This document shows positions 45,072 through 57,868 of a DNA stretch of 64,000 nucleotides, in pieces. The notes below the pieces were generated by a model, which ran no database searches, had not been told where the DNA came from, and was given only the letters and a program-made list of their open reading frames with translations. The DNA comes from Stenogyne calaminthoides (taxonomy: Eukaryota > Streptophyta > Magnoliopsida > Lamiales > Lamiaceae): positions 8,640,786-8,704,785 of the forward strand of contig JBBCBC010000030.1 of assembly GCA_037126765.1 (NCBI GenBank), written 5' to 3'. A program made the translations under genes and the position numbers. Position 1 is the stretch's first letter; each line of letters begins with the position of its first letter.

Positions 45072-48000
45072 TCAATAAGCAAACTTCTGAAGACTTTCTG
45101 GAATGTTGAAAATCTTGTACATTCTCTGCAGCAAGACCTCTAATCTTTCACTCTGAATAATGTCTCCTCTCTTAGCAAAATCATAGAAGAGTTGTTTGAA
45201 TCCAATTGGGTCAAGAGAGTTATCAGCTCTGAGTGGTGGAATCATTGTCTGAAATTTGGGTGCAGAAGGAGTTAATGTCATTATTTTTCCTTCATGCACC
45301 ACCACTTTGAAGAATCAGGGGTGTTTGATCTCCAACCCGATTTTGAAACTCAAAGATCAAATTCACCACGATCGGTATGTTACGTATCTTCGAATAATGT
45401 AGGCGTCGCTCGGCCCAATCGATTTTAATCCTTGTCCATTCAGAAGCAAGTCTCGTTCGGCCACGAGAATGCTTTCAACTTCCGCGAGGAAAGCTCTCTC
45501 TTCCCAATCTACTTCTTTTTTGCATCTCATTTGCCATCTTAGATTTCCTTTTGACATATCTTCGGTCCAGGACGGCAGCTTCAGTAAGTTTCTTCTTCTT
45601 GATAGCTGCTTCAATGACCCCACGCCTCATCGATTGTTCTTCTTTATCGACATCGATGTCCGCGCGAGTCCGGGTCACGATTGGCTTCTTGATTTGCTTC
45701 TTAGCTTGCTTGCCTTTTCTGCGATTGTCTTTCTTGGTGATGTCTTCTTCTCTCTGCAGCTTCTTTGCTTCTTTCGAAACTTTTTACCTGATCCTCTTGA
45801 TCAAAAAATGTATGTGCGATTGGCGAAGTCTTCAATCTTGTCCGCCCCGGCAACAACTTCAGATGTACATCTTCTGTTTCATTGATTTCTTTTTCCCGAG
45901 CCTCGATCTCCTTCATGTGTTGATCCACATATTGTTTTAGTTCAGCAGTAGGAGCGATCTCATAATGGGTGACTTCAGAAGGAGTGGCATCAGACGGAGT
46001 GACCTCAGGTAAACTAGAATGGGTGACTTCTGGTAAATCAACGAGTTACCATCTACAATTTGTTTTTCCGCTGCATCTGCTTTTTTTCTTTATCTTGTCC
46101 TTCTTTTTTTTTGGTTGCATCAAAAGGTGTGTGATGCTTTTTGAGATTCAAGGCCTGAAACTGATGTGTTATCTCCTCCTTAAGTTCTTCCATAGCAAGA
46201 GGAGTGATCTGAACATTTGCAGAAGTAGTTGCAGTACCCAGGAACCTATTTAATCCAGATTCAATAACTTTCTTGGCCTGAGTAATAAATTGATCAAATC
46301 TTTTTTACGCTATTGTCGAGACCACACGAATCGGTCAGATTACAAGGATCCCCAGACACTTTCCAAGAGAACCTGCGTCTCTCCAAGCATATCAGTCTGG
46401 ATCCTCATCTTGTCAGCAAGAGGGTCAATTCATTTTGTTACCGATTCGAGAATAGAATCGTGCATATGTGTGATCTTCTCGACTGTTAACTTCCTCTCAC
46501 TGTCAACCAGGTTTGAGATTTGGTCAACAGTTAGCTTCCTCTCTTTGTCAATCAGGTTGCTCTGTGCTTCTTCAAATTTCGCATGAGTTCGACGGCAAAG
46601 AAGAGTAAATTGTGTATCAACTGAAGCTTTTACCCCATCTTGTATTTTCACAGTAATCAGATCTAGGATATCAGCACTTAGCACAGTAGTATGACCAGAT
46701 GTTTAAACCTCGCCTGGCTGGGTCTCATCTGCAGCACCCATACCTGGTTCATCGGCAGGTTGCTCATACTCAGTATAATCATAAGTATCATAATCTTCTT
46801 CTTCTTCTTCGAAATACCCAAACACGGTGCACCGACCATCCGATATCAAGATTCAGAGCTTGATTAATTCTTGTTGGATACACCCGGCATTCCGGCCGCC
46901 TTCTTCTCCGTGTCAACAAAGTAATCGGACTCAAGGCATTCATTAAAATTAGGAAGTCTTCAATATTCTTGAAGTCTGATGTTCCTCCAGAAGACTATCT
47001 CCTCCATCTGCTGTCTGATCCCAATATGATCGATGAGTTCAGGAAAGTGCTCGTCGGATAGGCATTCACCGTCGCCAGAGAAAATACATCGTAGATTGTT
47101 CTTGTACAGTGATTCGAGGAGGTCCTCTTGTTGAAGGGATTGTGAGACATGGAGACATACATGTCTTCGTTCTCGGCAACATCTTGCTCTCCCGAGTGAG
47201 TTCGAAGCAGTGTTGGAATAAGTTCTGAATGATTTCTTGAGCAGGTTCTGAACAACTTAAAACAGTGGATTTAAGCGAGAAGATTGCGGAGGGTGGAGGA
47301 TTTTACGGTTGTTGGTTGAAGGTTGATCGGGTTGTGGTTACGATGTGGTTGAAGTTATTTTTGGGAGAGGGGGTTCGAGAGAGAGAAGGGTAAACGGTTT
47401 CCGGTGGAAGGTTCGATTGAAGGTGGTTGTACGGTTGATGGTTGGGTGAGGGTGATGGTTTTTACGGTTAAGGGTTCGGTGAAGGTGATTTTGAAGAGGA
47501 GGTGGGTGGAGTGGGCAAAGGGTGGTTTCATGCCCTCCTCGAAAAAGAGAACTTGTGTTGGTCGAGTCGATGGTTCGTAATCAGATTGATTCTCTTCGGG
47601 TTGTACATCACCTCCACGGGTTTCCACCGAGCTGGGTTTTCCACCAAAGATTAACTCTCGACCGATTCTTGAGTTGATCTTCGCTGATTCCGAATTTCAA
47701 CATCACTTCCTTCATCTTGAAGACCTCCGTATGCATACCATCCTTCTTAGGCAAAGATTGTAGTAAGTGTTTTTCGACGGCGTTCGAACTCGTGATCAAA
47801 GGCTTACTCACAGCCTGCTTCCTCTTTCCTGTTCCTCTCTTTGATGGAGCTTTGCCTTCAGAAATTTTAGGCTTCGGCACATATGGTGTTAGATCATCAT
47901 CAGATAATCCAGATAGTGCCTCATCCTTCTAAAGCAAGGCTTTGAATTTCTCCACATATTTCTTCCGCCCATTTTGTGACCAAGGATAGTCTCTAGGAAG

Positions 48001-48679
48001 CTTATCAGCCAAAATTATAGACACCTTGTGAATATTACTAATATTCTTGGTCAGCTTCACTTGATTTTCTTCATCTGTGGCAAACTTATTAGTTTCCTGC
48101 AGCAAACGATGCTTGAATAACCCCATCCAGTTCATATCTGGGGCCTTCTCAATGATTGCGGCCATAACATGTTGCTTTTGTTGGTTAGAGCATCTGGGCT
48201 GAAAGAGATCCCAAGAATGACTTTCGAGACAATTTCGAAAAGCAGTCTATACTTCCTTCGGAGGTAGGGAACTTTGACATGTGTGAGCTGATTGATGTTC
48301 CCAGGTCTCAACAACACTTTCTGCAGATACTCCTTATCTGACATTCCAGCAGTGAACTCATCAGGGTATTTCTTGCCCATTTGAAGACCAAAGATTCTTC
48401 TGAGATCATCGTTGGAGACATCGATCCTGATCCTTCCAACGAATGAAAATAGTTCTTTATTGTCCGTCTCCTTTAGTCTTCTCAGGAATTCCAATGATTC
48501 AAACATATGGACAGTTTCCTGATGGCGATATTAAAAAGTCAACAAGCTCTTAAGCATTCGAGTATCTCCCTTGATTCTGGATCATTTGTGGTATTGAAAA
48601 TGACATACTTTTCATCAATGACATTTTTGAGCATAGAAGCATAGTCACAAGTTTCCGATAACACTATTGACGATTCCAT
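45072..48679 (-). pseudogene. broken ORF cluster of a large non-autonomous LTR element (putative plant transposon protein)
   Basis: From ATG 48,679 (just after a TTTCAG acceptor-like site) the minus strand encodes, in changing frames, MLKNVIDEKYVIFNTTNDPE, then 48,506-48,132 with ELFSFVGRIRIDVSNDDLR, then 48,165-47,929. A basic segment follows (47,880-47,608, APSKRGTGKRKQ), then a Thr/Pro-rich one (47,627-47,355), a coiled coil (46,684-46,430), a Lys/Arg/Glu-rich part (45,678-45,475) and a C-terminal piece ending LLQRMYKIFNIPESLQ at 45,072. No polymerase is present. I know such proteins only as putative plant transposon proteins in asterid annotation. At least six frame breaks. Confidence 0.55.
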
Positions 48680-49467
48680 TTTCTGAAATCATAAACAAAC
48701 ATACAAAGTGAGTGCTATGTGAAACAACATAATCAATCACACAACGTTATTCATAAAAGAGCAATTTTGCGAATTAATACACATGAATATCTATCCCCAA
48801 TATGCATATAGTTTATGATGTATATAGAAATGACAATGACTGATTTAAATTTCATTTGATCATGATTAACAGTAATACACACAATTTCTATACTCTGATC
48901 ATGATATGCTATTAAAAAATAACAAGATGAGTAAGTTACCAGAAAAGCGATATGAGGGTTTTGGAAGATAGATTAATCGCTTGAATATTTTAAATGTTTG
49001 AGAGAATTTTCTGGAACTGAATTGTGGTTTTAGAAAGTATGAAATGCGAAAGGTTTTCAGAGAAAAGGTATTTAGGGTTTTAAAAGATGGGAGGAAAACA
49101 TTTTGCACGATTATTTTTGAAGGTACTTGAGTGTCCTTGATTTAAGTGGACGGTCAAGATTAAGGCGGATGAAAAGTAATTCAATCGTGCGGTTAAGGTT
49201 TTAAACCGGCAGACTTTTGGACTTAAAGGTTCGGAATAAATGCATTTAATACACAAGCCCCGCGTCCGCATTTAATGTTTGCAAGCATGACATCATAAAG
49301 TAATGTGAACAGTAATAGCTAACATAGAATAGGCATGAAGATAAATCAGAAAACGTATCTGACTGACTGATATTGTAATCAGTCAGTTACCACTGTTGAT
49401 CTTATCTGGTTGACCTGATTACTGTTGACCTTACTGATGGTTGCCTAAACCATAGTATTTTCCAACA
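48680..49467 (-). repeat. LTR start and leader before the ORF cluster
   Basis: On the minus strand an LTR-like start TGTTGGAAAATAC at 49,467. Then comes AT-rich sequence with an ACCCTAAATACC TATA-like word at about 49,070, and a leader ending in TGATTTCAG just before ATG 48,679. No LTR end plus primer site is visible, so the LTR is incomplete or degraded. Confidence 0.4.
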
Positions 49468-49690
49468 ATGTCCCACTTATCTGATCAGTTTTCTGATGAG
49501 CCAAACTGATCCGTTGACGTTCCCTTTTCAACTGTTATCTCTGAACAACTCTTTGACTGATCCTTTTTTATCAGTTGAGATACCATACCCAACTGATCCT
49601 TCTTATCTGATCAGTTTTCTTCGGATCCATCCTGATCCACTCTTGACCTAGGTCAAGTCTTGGAATGTGCGCTCCTGCCAGAACTTAGTT
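49468..49690 (-). pseudogene. 3' end of a family B-like copia internal region with polypurine tract
   Basis: Minus strand: repeated CAACTGAT and GATCAGATAAG words as found behind pol at 31,140-31,216. Then AAGTGGGACAT comes directly before the LTR start TGTTGG at 49,467, the same junction as GGGACATTGTTGGG at 31,211. The coding part itself is gone. Confidence 0.5.
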
Positions 49691-49894
49691 CTTGAGGAGT
49701 CGAAGAGTCGTCTCGATTCCCTAAGTCGGCGTGATTTGACACTTCGTAATGATGGTATGGATACGTTGTGATATTTCACACCGTCAACTCATCCAACCAT
49801 CAGTAGCGTGTTTCTTACGCGCTGGCCTTGCGGTGCAAATTTCTCCTAAGGGTCTTGAGAAATTAAATTTGCACCTATACCCCTACTTTTCTTC

Positions 49895-49902
49895 TATAAA
49901 TA
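49895..49902 (+). promoter_or_regulatory. TATA box
   Basis: CTTCTATAAATAGATC, followed at about 30 bp by an A/C-rich start region and at 66 bp by the ATG of the next ORF. Confidence 0.5.
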
Positions 49903-49967
49903 GATCTGGGGTTTTAGGCAAACAACACAACATAAACCATTCATCTTCTTTATTTAGCTTAGACTCC

Positions 49968-50369
49968 ATGTTTTTCGATGAATCCCTATTTCTGGTGAAA
50001 CTTCCGGCAAAAACCTTTAACCCTTTTCAAATGAATCCAGCTTCTCAAATCAACCCTGTGCGTCCCTTATTACTGCTTTCGTCGTCATCGAAGATTACAC
50101 ATACAATTATTGCCAAGCTTCTCTACCACCGAGGCAGCGGATCTGCTATAGCAAATGAGAAGACACTTCTCCTAACCGTATGCACTTTGTGTGCCTATCG
50201 AGATGACGGAATTAGCATCAACAGACTCAGTCTGATACAAAACATGAGTTTGGTATTCGATCTTGATCAGACAACAGCTGATCATCGTATATCAAACTCA
50301 ATATTTGCATGTGACACTTGTGGCCATATGGTCTTTGGACTACATCTTTGGCACTTGTGTCCCATTTAA
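49968..50369 (+). CDS. 133-codon ORF of unknown nature behind a TATA box
   Basis: Uninterrupted from ATG 49,968 to TAA 50,369. A longer version could start upstream at 49,749, but that lies before the TATA box, so I chose 49,968. It has a serine-rich patch (LLLLSSSSK) and a C-terminal CDTCGHMVFGLHLWHLC with Cys/His spacing that could bind zinc. No domain recognised. The surroundings are all retrotransposon, so it may be leader of an LTR element rather than a host gene. Confidence 0.3.
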   Translation: MFFDESLFLVKLPAKTFNPFQMNPASQINPVRPLLLLSSSSKITHTIIAKLLYHRGSGSAIANEKTLLLTVCTLCAYRDDGISINRLSLIQNMSLVFDLDQTTADHRISNSIFACDTCGHMVFGLHLWHLCPI

Positions 50370-50586
50370 CAGCTGGAGAGCCCATTGATTTTAGGACTAG
50401 GGGCTCCTGGATTAGAAATCATTCAAGGCCGCTCTCGCTCCTCACTCCGAAGCTCTGAGGGTGGCTTAGGATTATTTCAAAGCCTCTCACACCCCTTTTA
50501 GGGTTGGGGGGAAAATGGGAGCATCAGGCTCTAAAATATTTAAAGCCTCTCTCCCCCCCCCCCTTCTAGGGTTAGGCTTAGGGTTT
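50370..50586. other. short spacer with duplicated words
   Basis: AAAGCCTCTC plus a C-run and CTTTTAGGGTTGGG occur twice (about 50,480 and 50,545). No gene. GGTTT precedes the copia LTR. Confidence 0.5.
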
Positions 50587-52426
50587 TGTTAGGATTATAC
50601 TGGAAAGTATGCTTTTACTTTGTATAATCAAAACTGAATTTCGGACTTATTTACTGAAATAAATTGTTTATCACTGATGCTTTAAATATTATCGAATGTT
50701 ACATATATTTACTGCATAACTGTTCAATAAATCGTACGTGTTACATTGTAGTTAATTTAGTGATACCAGATCACGGAAGATTAAATTAACAGTCCCTTGT
50801 AACTAAAAGTATGTCATTCAAGACCTAGATGGAAATGAACAACCCATCGTGAAAGGTTGAAGTGTAAGGCTCAGATTGGCTTGTCTTGACCAAGAGATTA
50901 CACTAGTGCATGACTGGTGCACTGAATAGGACCTACAGGAGGACAAATTCTCCAGAACTGAACAAGGAAGAATTAGACCTCAGTGGTTCGTTATTTCTTA
51001 ATCTTCGTTCCTTAAATAGGATCAAGTGTGATTGGTAACTATTGCTTTGACTTATCATGGGTAGAGAATCAACGAGATTCAATACTTTTTATCTTGGGCA
51101 ATATTATTGGTCACATGTGATTGCTAAGATTTAATACGGAGAATCGTGTGCAAGTACGCTTGTTCGATTTGCCCCCTTGGGAGGTTCATAAGCTTTATCA
51201 TACCAAATCTTGCAAGTGGAATTAGTTTCCGGTATGGATAATAATGTTGAACTGTTCCTTGACCAAGGACAAAAGATATTAATTAACGGAAAGCTATTTC
51301 AGTGGCTTGAATTAATTAATGGGCTAGATAATCTTAAACACGGGAAATAATAACCGGGAGCCATATTGACTGTAATATGGGTTAAGATGGATAGTGCAAT
51401 ATTAATTATGTAGTGGGATTAATTAATATTTATGGGCTTGAATAATATTGTGGCTCAATATTGTTAATTCAAGGTCCATTGGAAGGTCCAATCTTAATTC
51501 TCCTAAAGGCCCCCTGAGTAGCCCAACATATAGTCCAATAACTGAAAAGGTGTTTAAAATAAAATAAATATTGTTGCTTATTTTTCCTCATTTATTTCAA
51601 AATTTATGGATAAAAGGGGAGAAAGATTTTCTTTGAATTTTGTTATGGAATGAAGATATGTATTCTTGAAATACAAGATTATCTCATTAAATTCATAAAT
51701 CTCCAACTTGGTTATCTATATAGATGTTTCGAAAATTTTGAAATTAAAGGGAAAAGAAAGATTTTCTTGATTTTCTTGAAAAGATATTATGGAAGATATG
51801 TATTTCTTGAAATACAAGAATATCTCATAAATTCAAGAAGATCCAAATCTTGGAATCTTTTCCTAAAATTTCGAAAATCACCATAACTTGGTGAGGTGGG
51901 ATTTTTTGTGGGATATTATAATTATGGAAAAAAGAATATAAGAGATATATTCAAGATTTCTTGGAGATCAAGAAAAGTTTTTTCCCACATTGTTTTTCTA
52001 CCAAAAAAATCGCCCATCACCTAGCTATAAATAGGGGATGACTCTTTCATTCTCAAGTACAATTCCATGTCTTTGGAAAAATTAGTAATCCATCAAAAGG
52101 TGGTGCAACATAATTTATTTTCTTTTTGTTAATTGTTCACAAGTGTCCTACCACATGGGATAGTCTAACAAGGATTAAGGGAATACTTGGGAAGTTCTTT
52201 TGGTTAGTCTAATCGGCCGGATCTTTGTCATCCCAAGAGGTATGTTCACGTAAACTCGTAGAATTCCGCATGCGTAGGTTTTACGTGAATTAATTATATG
52301 CATGATATGTTGTTGGATTATTATTTGAATTAATATAGGATTAATTCATGCTAGTAATAATTATAAGAATTAAATTTGTATTTAAATATTCACCGAATAG
52401 ATCTCATGCAACTTATTCCCCCAACA
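50587..52426 (+). repeat. 5' LTR (1,840 bp)
   Basis: TGTTAGGATTATAC to CCCAACA. TATA box TATAAATA at 52,026-52,033 with transcription start expected near 52,060. Pairs with 57,869-59,676 with only a few percent of differences where I compared. Confidence 0.9.
52026..52033 (+). promoter_or_regulatory. LTR TATA box
   Basis: AGCTATAAATAGGGG, repeated in the 3' LTR at 59,300-59,307. Confidence 0.6.
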
Positions 52427-52442
52427 ATCGTATCGAGCCACG
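52427..52442 (+). other. primer-binding-site-like sequence
   Basis: ATCGTATCGAGCCACG right after the LTR; compare TGGTATCAGAGCC. The same variant site follows the LTR at 1,971. Confidence 0.5.
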
Positions 52443-52779
52443 GTTTCGGGCTCTGAATTTTTTAAATTGTAATTTAATTCACTGACATTAAATTTGAAAT
52501 TGGATAGTAGAATTGCTAGATCTATTTTTCAGGTATCCAATTGTCATGGAATTTAATGTGTTTATTTATGCATGCATATAAATTGTGGTTTTTAATTGAT
52601 TCGTTTGGATTCGTTTTTGCCTCGTGAGAAAATCCTTTAGTAGATTATGATTTGTTTGATTTGATCAATGTAATAGACTAGTCTAGATCTAGGTTTATTT
52701 ATTTTTTTGTAAATAAATTTAACCGGATCGTAAAACGGGACGGAGATGAAGAATTAAAGGATAAAATCTTTAACCAAGG

Positions 52780-53260
52780 CGAGCGGGCGTGCATCATAAA
52801 ACGTGCCAAGGGAGGCACGCTGTGATGCGGATCTGGATCTTATGCCGAAAACTTGACGCACCGGCGAGGCGGGGCCGAATCTTGAAGGATAGGCCGAGGG
52901 CCGAAATGGGAGTGGGCCAGTGGATGGCGGATCTGTATGCGCAGCGCCTCGGTAGCAGCATGAGTGGGTGCGACGGAGACGTCAAGGGATCGCCGAGGTT
53001 AAATCGTGGCGAAATCGGCGAAGCCAAGACGTCTTGGATGCACGCGATTCTGGCGTCGCTGCGAGGAATTTCTTGGGACCGGGCCGGGCGTGCTGGCGCG
53101 GGCGAGACGTCTGTCGAAAAGCAAAGGCGTGGGTCGCCGAGGTTGAACAGCCAAGTGGCGGCCACCGAATGTGGCGTGCATCCCATTGCGAGCTACTTGG
53201 CGTGGCATTTCGAGACGGAGTATTTTCTGAGACGATCGAGTGGGAGAAATTCAAGACGGT
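52780..53260 (+). other. GC-richer leader of family A copia
   Basis: Moderately GC-rich, open in more than one frame (173 codons from 52,789). Shares its end (TTGCGAGCTACTTGGCGTGG) with the leader of the left-edge element, but the middle is quite different. No domain seen. The role of this segment in the family is unknown. Confidence 0.5.
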
Positions 53261-53973
53261 GTTTCTTCAAGATCAAGCCAAGAAAAAATCAAACCATGAC
53301 AATTGGATAATTTGTGCCCAATATGTTTATTTTTTTGTTTTGCTTGATTTATTATTGTGCTATCTTATGCTTTATTTAATTTGTTTAAATGTGTTTGCAT
53401 GAAAGTTGCCCAATGAAAAATCTCACCTTCAAAAATTACTAAGTATGTTTAAATAATTAATTGACAATTTTATTTCGGATAATAAAATTGAATTAATTTT
53501 GACATCCATGATTTATTTATTTGTGAATTCTTTTGGAGAAATTCCTCTGATGACGGTCAAAAGATAGCTTTCACATGAATGAATTCCAAATGGTGATTGT
53601 GGGTTATTATTAGTGGCGGCGATGACTCTCCCCACGAGGCTCGTTCAATACCGAAATAATAATCATGTATTTAATCATGGTTATTACTTAGGTATAAAAT
53701 TGATATGCATATACTTCCCAAGTCCCCGTCAATTTTTTATATTGGTCAAGTGGGAGCCAACTATTAACTGGATATTAAAGGTTTGTAAATGTTCTTGTTT
53801 GTAACTCGCTTTTGAATGTGTTTAAATAATGATCCACCCCACGTGGCTTATTTAAACTGTTTTTGAGATGTTGGTGATGATGTTCATATTTTTTTGAGAT
53901 TTTAATATGATGCATGTGATCGAACCTTGTGATATTTTGTGCTTATGCATATTATTGTTTATTTCAGTTCATC

Positions 53974-54840
53974 ATGTCTCAACCTTTTAATCCATTGTTG
54001 TATACACTCAAAGAACACCAATTAATGGTAAAAACTATAATGTTTGGAACGAAATATGAGTTTTGTCCTACCGCACAAAAACATTATTGGGTTCTTGATG
54101 TACCCAAGCCACGTAAACTCTTGATGAATCATCTAATGCGGAAAGACATGAGTATAATATTTGGGAGCAGCCGATGAACCCATGAAACGTGTAATCTTGA
54201 CTTCCTTTGTCTAATGATTTGAGACACATTCATGAAGGTGTTAGTCACGCTGCGTAAATTATGCAAAGTCTTGAAGAAATGTTTTTAACAAAAGACCGCA
54301 TGATCAATCGGGTTTAAAAATGACGACGTATTTAGGCTAAAGATGGTTGAGGAACACCCGTAAAGGGAGCATGTTCTCTAATTAAACACCATTTTTCAAA
54401 ACCGGCTTATCTCGGAACTAAGTATTGTGATGAGGCTCAAATCAAATTTACATTTGCTAACTCTGCCAAGAAGCTTCGATGGATTTTACTGTAGTTTTGT
54501 GATGAGTGATCACATGTTTACTATGGATATCCTACAAGAAGCCTTGGAGAAAGTAGAGAAGCATTTAGGAAAGAAAGACGAAGCATTGGTGACCAAAAGT
54601 CTTTTCTCGAGATCTAGGCCAGTGGAAGGCAAGTCTCAAGAAAAGAAAAGTGGTCAGAACCAAAGCAAACTCATCACTAAGAAAAGTGAGAAAAAGACAG
54701 TTAGTCGGTTGGGTGTCAAGAAAGGACCAAAAGGAATATGTTTTAATTGCGGTGAGAAAGGACATTGGAGGTCAGCCTGTTCCAATCCCAAAAGGAGAGG
54801 AAAGAAAGGTAATTCTCACGCACTAGTTGTTGAAACTTGT
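53974..54840 (+). pseudogene. gag of family A copia, broken
   Basis: ATG 53,974, then a copia gag start with YWVLDVPKP. Frame breaks follow up to about 54,420, then an open stretch with KVEKHLGKKDEAL and a Lys/Ser-rich linker. A CCHC zinc knuckle (CFNCGEKGHWRSAC) lies at 54,739-54,780. Packages the element RNA in intact relatives. Confidence 0.8.
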
Positions 54841-57760
54841 TTAGCGGCGATGTCTCCCATTTATGGGTGGTGGATCTGGGATCCACTTATCATGTTTGTT
54901 TCACTTTTTACGGGGGTTCAAGCGGACCCAAGCAACTTAGTGGGAGTGAGATCCTCATCACACTCGGGCGATGCTTCGAGTGGTGGCAAAAAGCGATGGG
55001 AGAAGTGCACTGTCTTTTGAAGATGAGAGTTTTAATTTTAAGAGATGTTCTTTTACGTTCCAAGTTTTAGAAAGAATTTAATTTCAGTTTCTAAACTTTT
55101 TAATGATGGATATTCGGTTACTTTTAATAAAGTTGTTACCATTTCTCTTTTTGATTAATTTATCTGTCATGGAACGTTGTCGAATAATCTCTATACAATT
55201 AACTGTGCACACCACTCACGAAATGCATCGTATAACACATCAATTGTTTCCGAGAAAAGAAAAAGTTCATCAGACGTGAACGAGACACTTATTTGGCATC
55301 TAATATTAGGTCATATAAATCCAAAGAGGATCCAAAGGTTGGTGAAAGACGGTTCACTGGAGCTTCTCCAAGTTGAACCAATTCCAACCTGCGAATCATG
55401 TTTGGAGGGTAAAATGACCAAGAGGGCATTTGGAGCCAAGGGGAATAGAGCCAAAGAAGTGTTAGAGATCGTTCACACAGATGTATGTGGTCCAATGTCA
55501 ACCAAAGCAAGAGGAGGTTATGAGTATTTTGTCACTTTTATTGATGATTACTCAAGGTACGGTTATATTTTCCTTATGAAGCATAAATCTGAGACCTTTG
55601 AGAAATTCAAAGAATTTAAGGCTCAAGTAGAGAATCATAGAGAAAAATGTATCAAGTCTCTATGATCTGATCGTGGAGGCGAATACCTCAGCGATGAGTT
55701 TTTGAACTACTTATCTGATGAAGGGATTGCATCGACTATCTTGCACCGAAAACCCTCAACAAAAGCGGGGTTAAGAGGCGAAGAAACAGAACTCTTTTGG
55801 AAATGGTTAGATCTATGATGAGTTATGCGGATCTTCCCAAGTGGATTTCGGGGTCATGCCTTGGAAAAGCAATGACTTACATTACGAACTTGGTGCCATC
55901 CAAATCGGTTCCCAAAACTCCCAAAGAATTGTGGACCGGGCGCAAGCCTAGTATGAGACACATGAGAATTTGGGGGTGCACGCCTACGTGTTGGACAAGG
56001 AAGCAGGAAAATTGGATCCTCGATCGTAATTAAGGTTGTTTGGAGGATACCCGAGGAACAAAAAGGGTGTATGTTCTATGGTCCCGAAGATCAAAAGGTG
56101 GTCATAAGCACCCACTTTAGATTTTTGGAAGAAGACTATATGAACAAAAGAAGACCCAGAAGTGAGATTACTTTAAATGAGCTAAGAGGGCTAACCTCAA
56201 TGCCAACTGTACAAGATGACATACCAAACGACACACTTACACAACCGGAGCCTCTTCGTAGTGGGAGGGTTGTGAAACAGCCCGAGAGATTCATGGGAAT
56301 AGGAGAGTCCTCGGACTTGATTCCCGAACAAGATGAATCAGACCCATGGACATATGACGAGGCAATCCAAGACAAGGATGCAGATACTTGGCAAACAGGA
56401 ATGAAAGCCGAAATGGGTTCTATGTTTCATAACAAAGTGTGGGAGCTAGTCGAACCACTTAATGGGGTCAAACCCATTGGTTGCAAGTGGGTGTACAAGA
56501 GAAAAGGAGGACCGGACGGGAAGGTGGAAACCTTCAAAGCAAGACTAGTGGCGAAAAGGTTATACTCGGAAAAGAAGGGATCGATTATGAGGAAACTTTT
56601 TTTACCAGTAGCCATGCTTAAGTCCATCCGTATTCTCTTATCGATTGATCAAGCATCTTGACTTTGAAATCGGCAAATGGATGTCAAGACAGCTTTCCTT
56701 AACGGAAGTCTTGATGAAGAGATCTATATGCAACAACCCCAAGGCTTCATTAAAAAAGGCCAAGAACACCTAGTTTGTAAGCTCATGAAGTCCATTTACG
56801 GACTCAAACAGGCATCCAGAGCTTGGAACCAATGTTTTGATCATGTTATAAAGTCTTATGGGTTTGATCAAAACGAGTTCGAAAAGTTGTGTGTACAAAA
56901 AGCGTGTCGGGGCGCATTGGTATTCTTAGTACTATATGTAGACGACATTCTGATCATCGGGAACGATGTGAAGGTGTTATTAGACGTAAGGGCATGGCTT
57001 TTAAAATAGTTTGATATGAAGGACTTAGGGGAAGCCTGACACATCCTTGGGATCAAGATCACTCGAGATCGCAAGAAAAGGATGATAGGCTTATCGCAAG
57101 CTTCATATATAGACACTTTGTCTTGAAACGATTCAAAGATGCAAGATTCAAGAAAGGCTTCATTACCTTTCGGACATGGAATCCATCTATCCAAGAAAAT
57201 GTGCCCTAAGGCAAAAAAAAGGAGATAGATGACATGAAAGGCATTCCTTATGATTCGCCGTCGGAAGCCTTATGTGTGCAATGCAATGTGTATGCGAGGC
57301 AGGATATCCGCTTTGCGTTGGCATGGTGGCAAGATATCAAAGTAACCGGGGAAAGATCATTGGATGGCGATTAAAAAACATCTCAAGCATCTGAAAAGAA
57401 CTCGGGATAGAATATTGGTTTATCAGTCAGATAGTCCAATCCCCATCGGCTAAAAGGACTCGGATTTCCAATCAGACATAGACTCCAGAAAATCTACCTC
57501 CGGTAGTGTGTTTTTTGCATGGGGAGGAGCCGTGACATGGAAGCGTCAAGCGAAATCGTCGCAGATTCTACCATGGAAGCCAAATATGTAGCTGCTTGCG
57601 AGGCAGCGAAAGAAGCGGTTTGGCTCAAGAACTTCCTAGTGGACTTAGATGTGGTATACAACCTAGCAGATCCATTCACAAAGGGTCTGCCTCTGAATAC
57701 ATTCGAGAGACATGTGGAAGGAATGGGTGTCAAGACCGTTGCCAATCTGCTTTGAGTATA
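54841..57760 (+). pseudogene. pol of family A copia: protease, integrase, reverse transcriptase, RNase H, broken
   Basis: Protease site at about 54,873 reads DLG instead of DSG/DTG. Pre-integrase zinc region about 55,280-55,430 (LIWHLILGHINPKR, CESCLEGK). Integrase core from 55,440 (VHTDVCGPM, FIDDYSRYGY), with a stop at 55,664 before SDRGGEY. Reverse transcriptase 56,470-57,060 with KMDVKTAFLNGSLDEE-like sequence and YVDD at 56,935-56,946. RNase H about 57,480-57,755 (DSTMEAKYVAACEAAKEAVW), with some 50 codons deleted before LADPFTKGLP. More than ten stops or frame changes. Tnt1-like in general appearance. Confidence 0.85.
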
Positions 57761-57844
57761 AGTGGGAGAAATTATTAGGTTCGTGTAGGTGACATTAGAT
57801 GTCATGCACCATACACGAGACATGTTGTAGTATACTTAAAAAAG

Positions 57845-57868
57845 AGACTTTGAGTATAAGTGGGAGAT
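57845..57868 (+). other. polypurine tract
   Basis: TATAAGTGGGAGAT directly before the 3' LTR. The same GAGTATAAGTGGGAGA occurs once more at about 57,755, right behind the RNase H end. Confidence 0.7.

Noticed and set aside
45469..45940. Plus-strand ORFs of 129-138 codons with hydrophobic runs
   Set aside because: They mirror the Lys/Glu-rich minus-strand ORFs. Phe/Leu/Ser richness is the expected complement.
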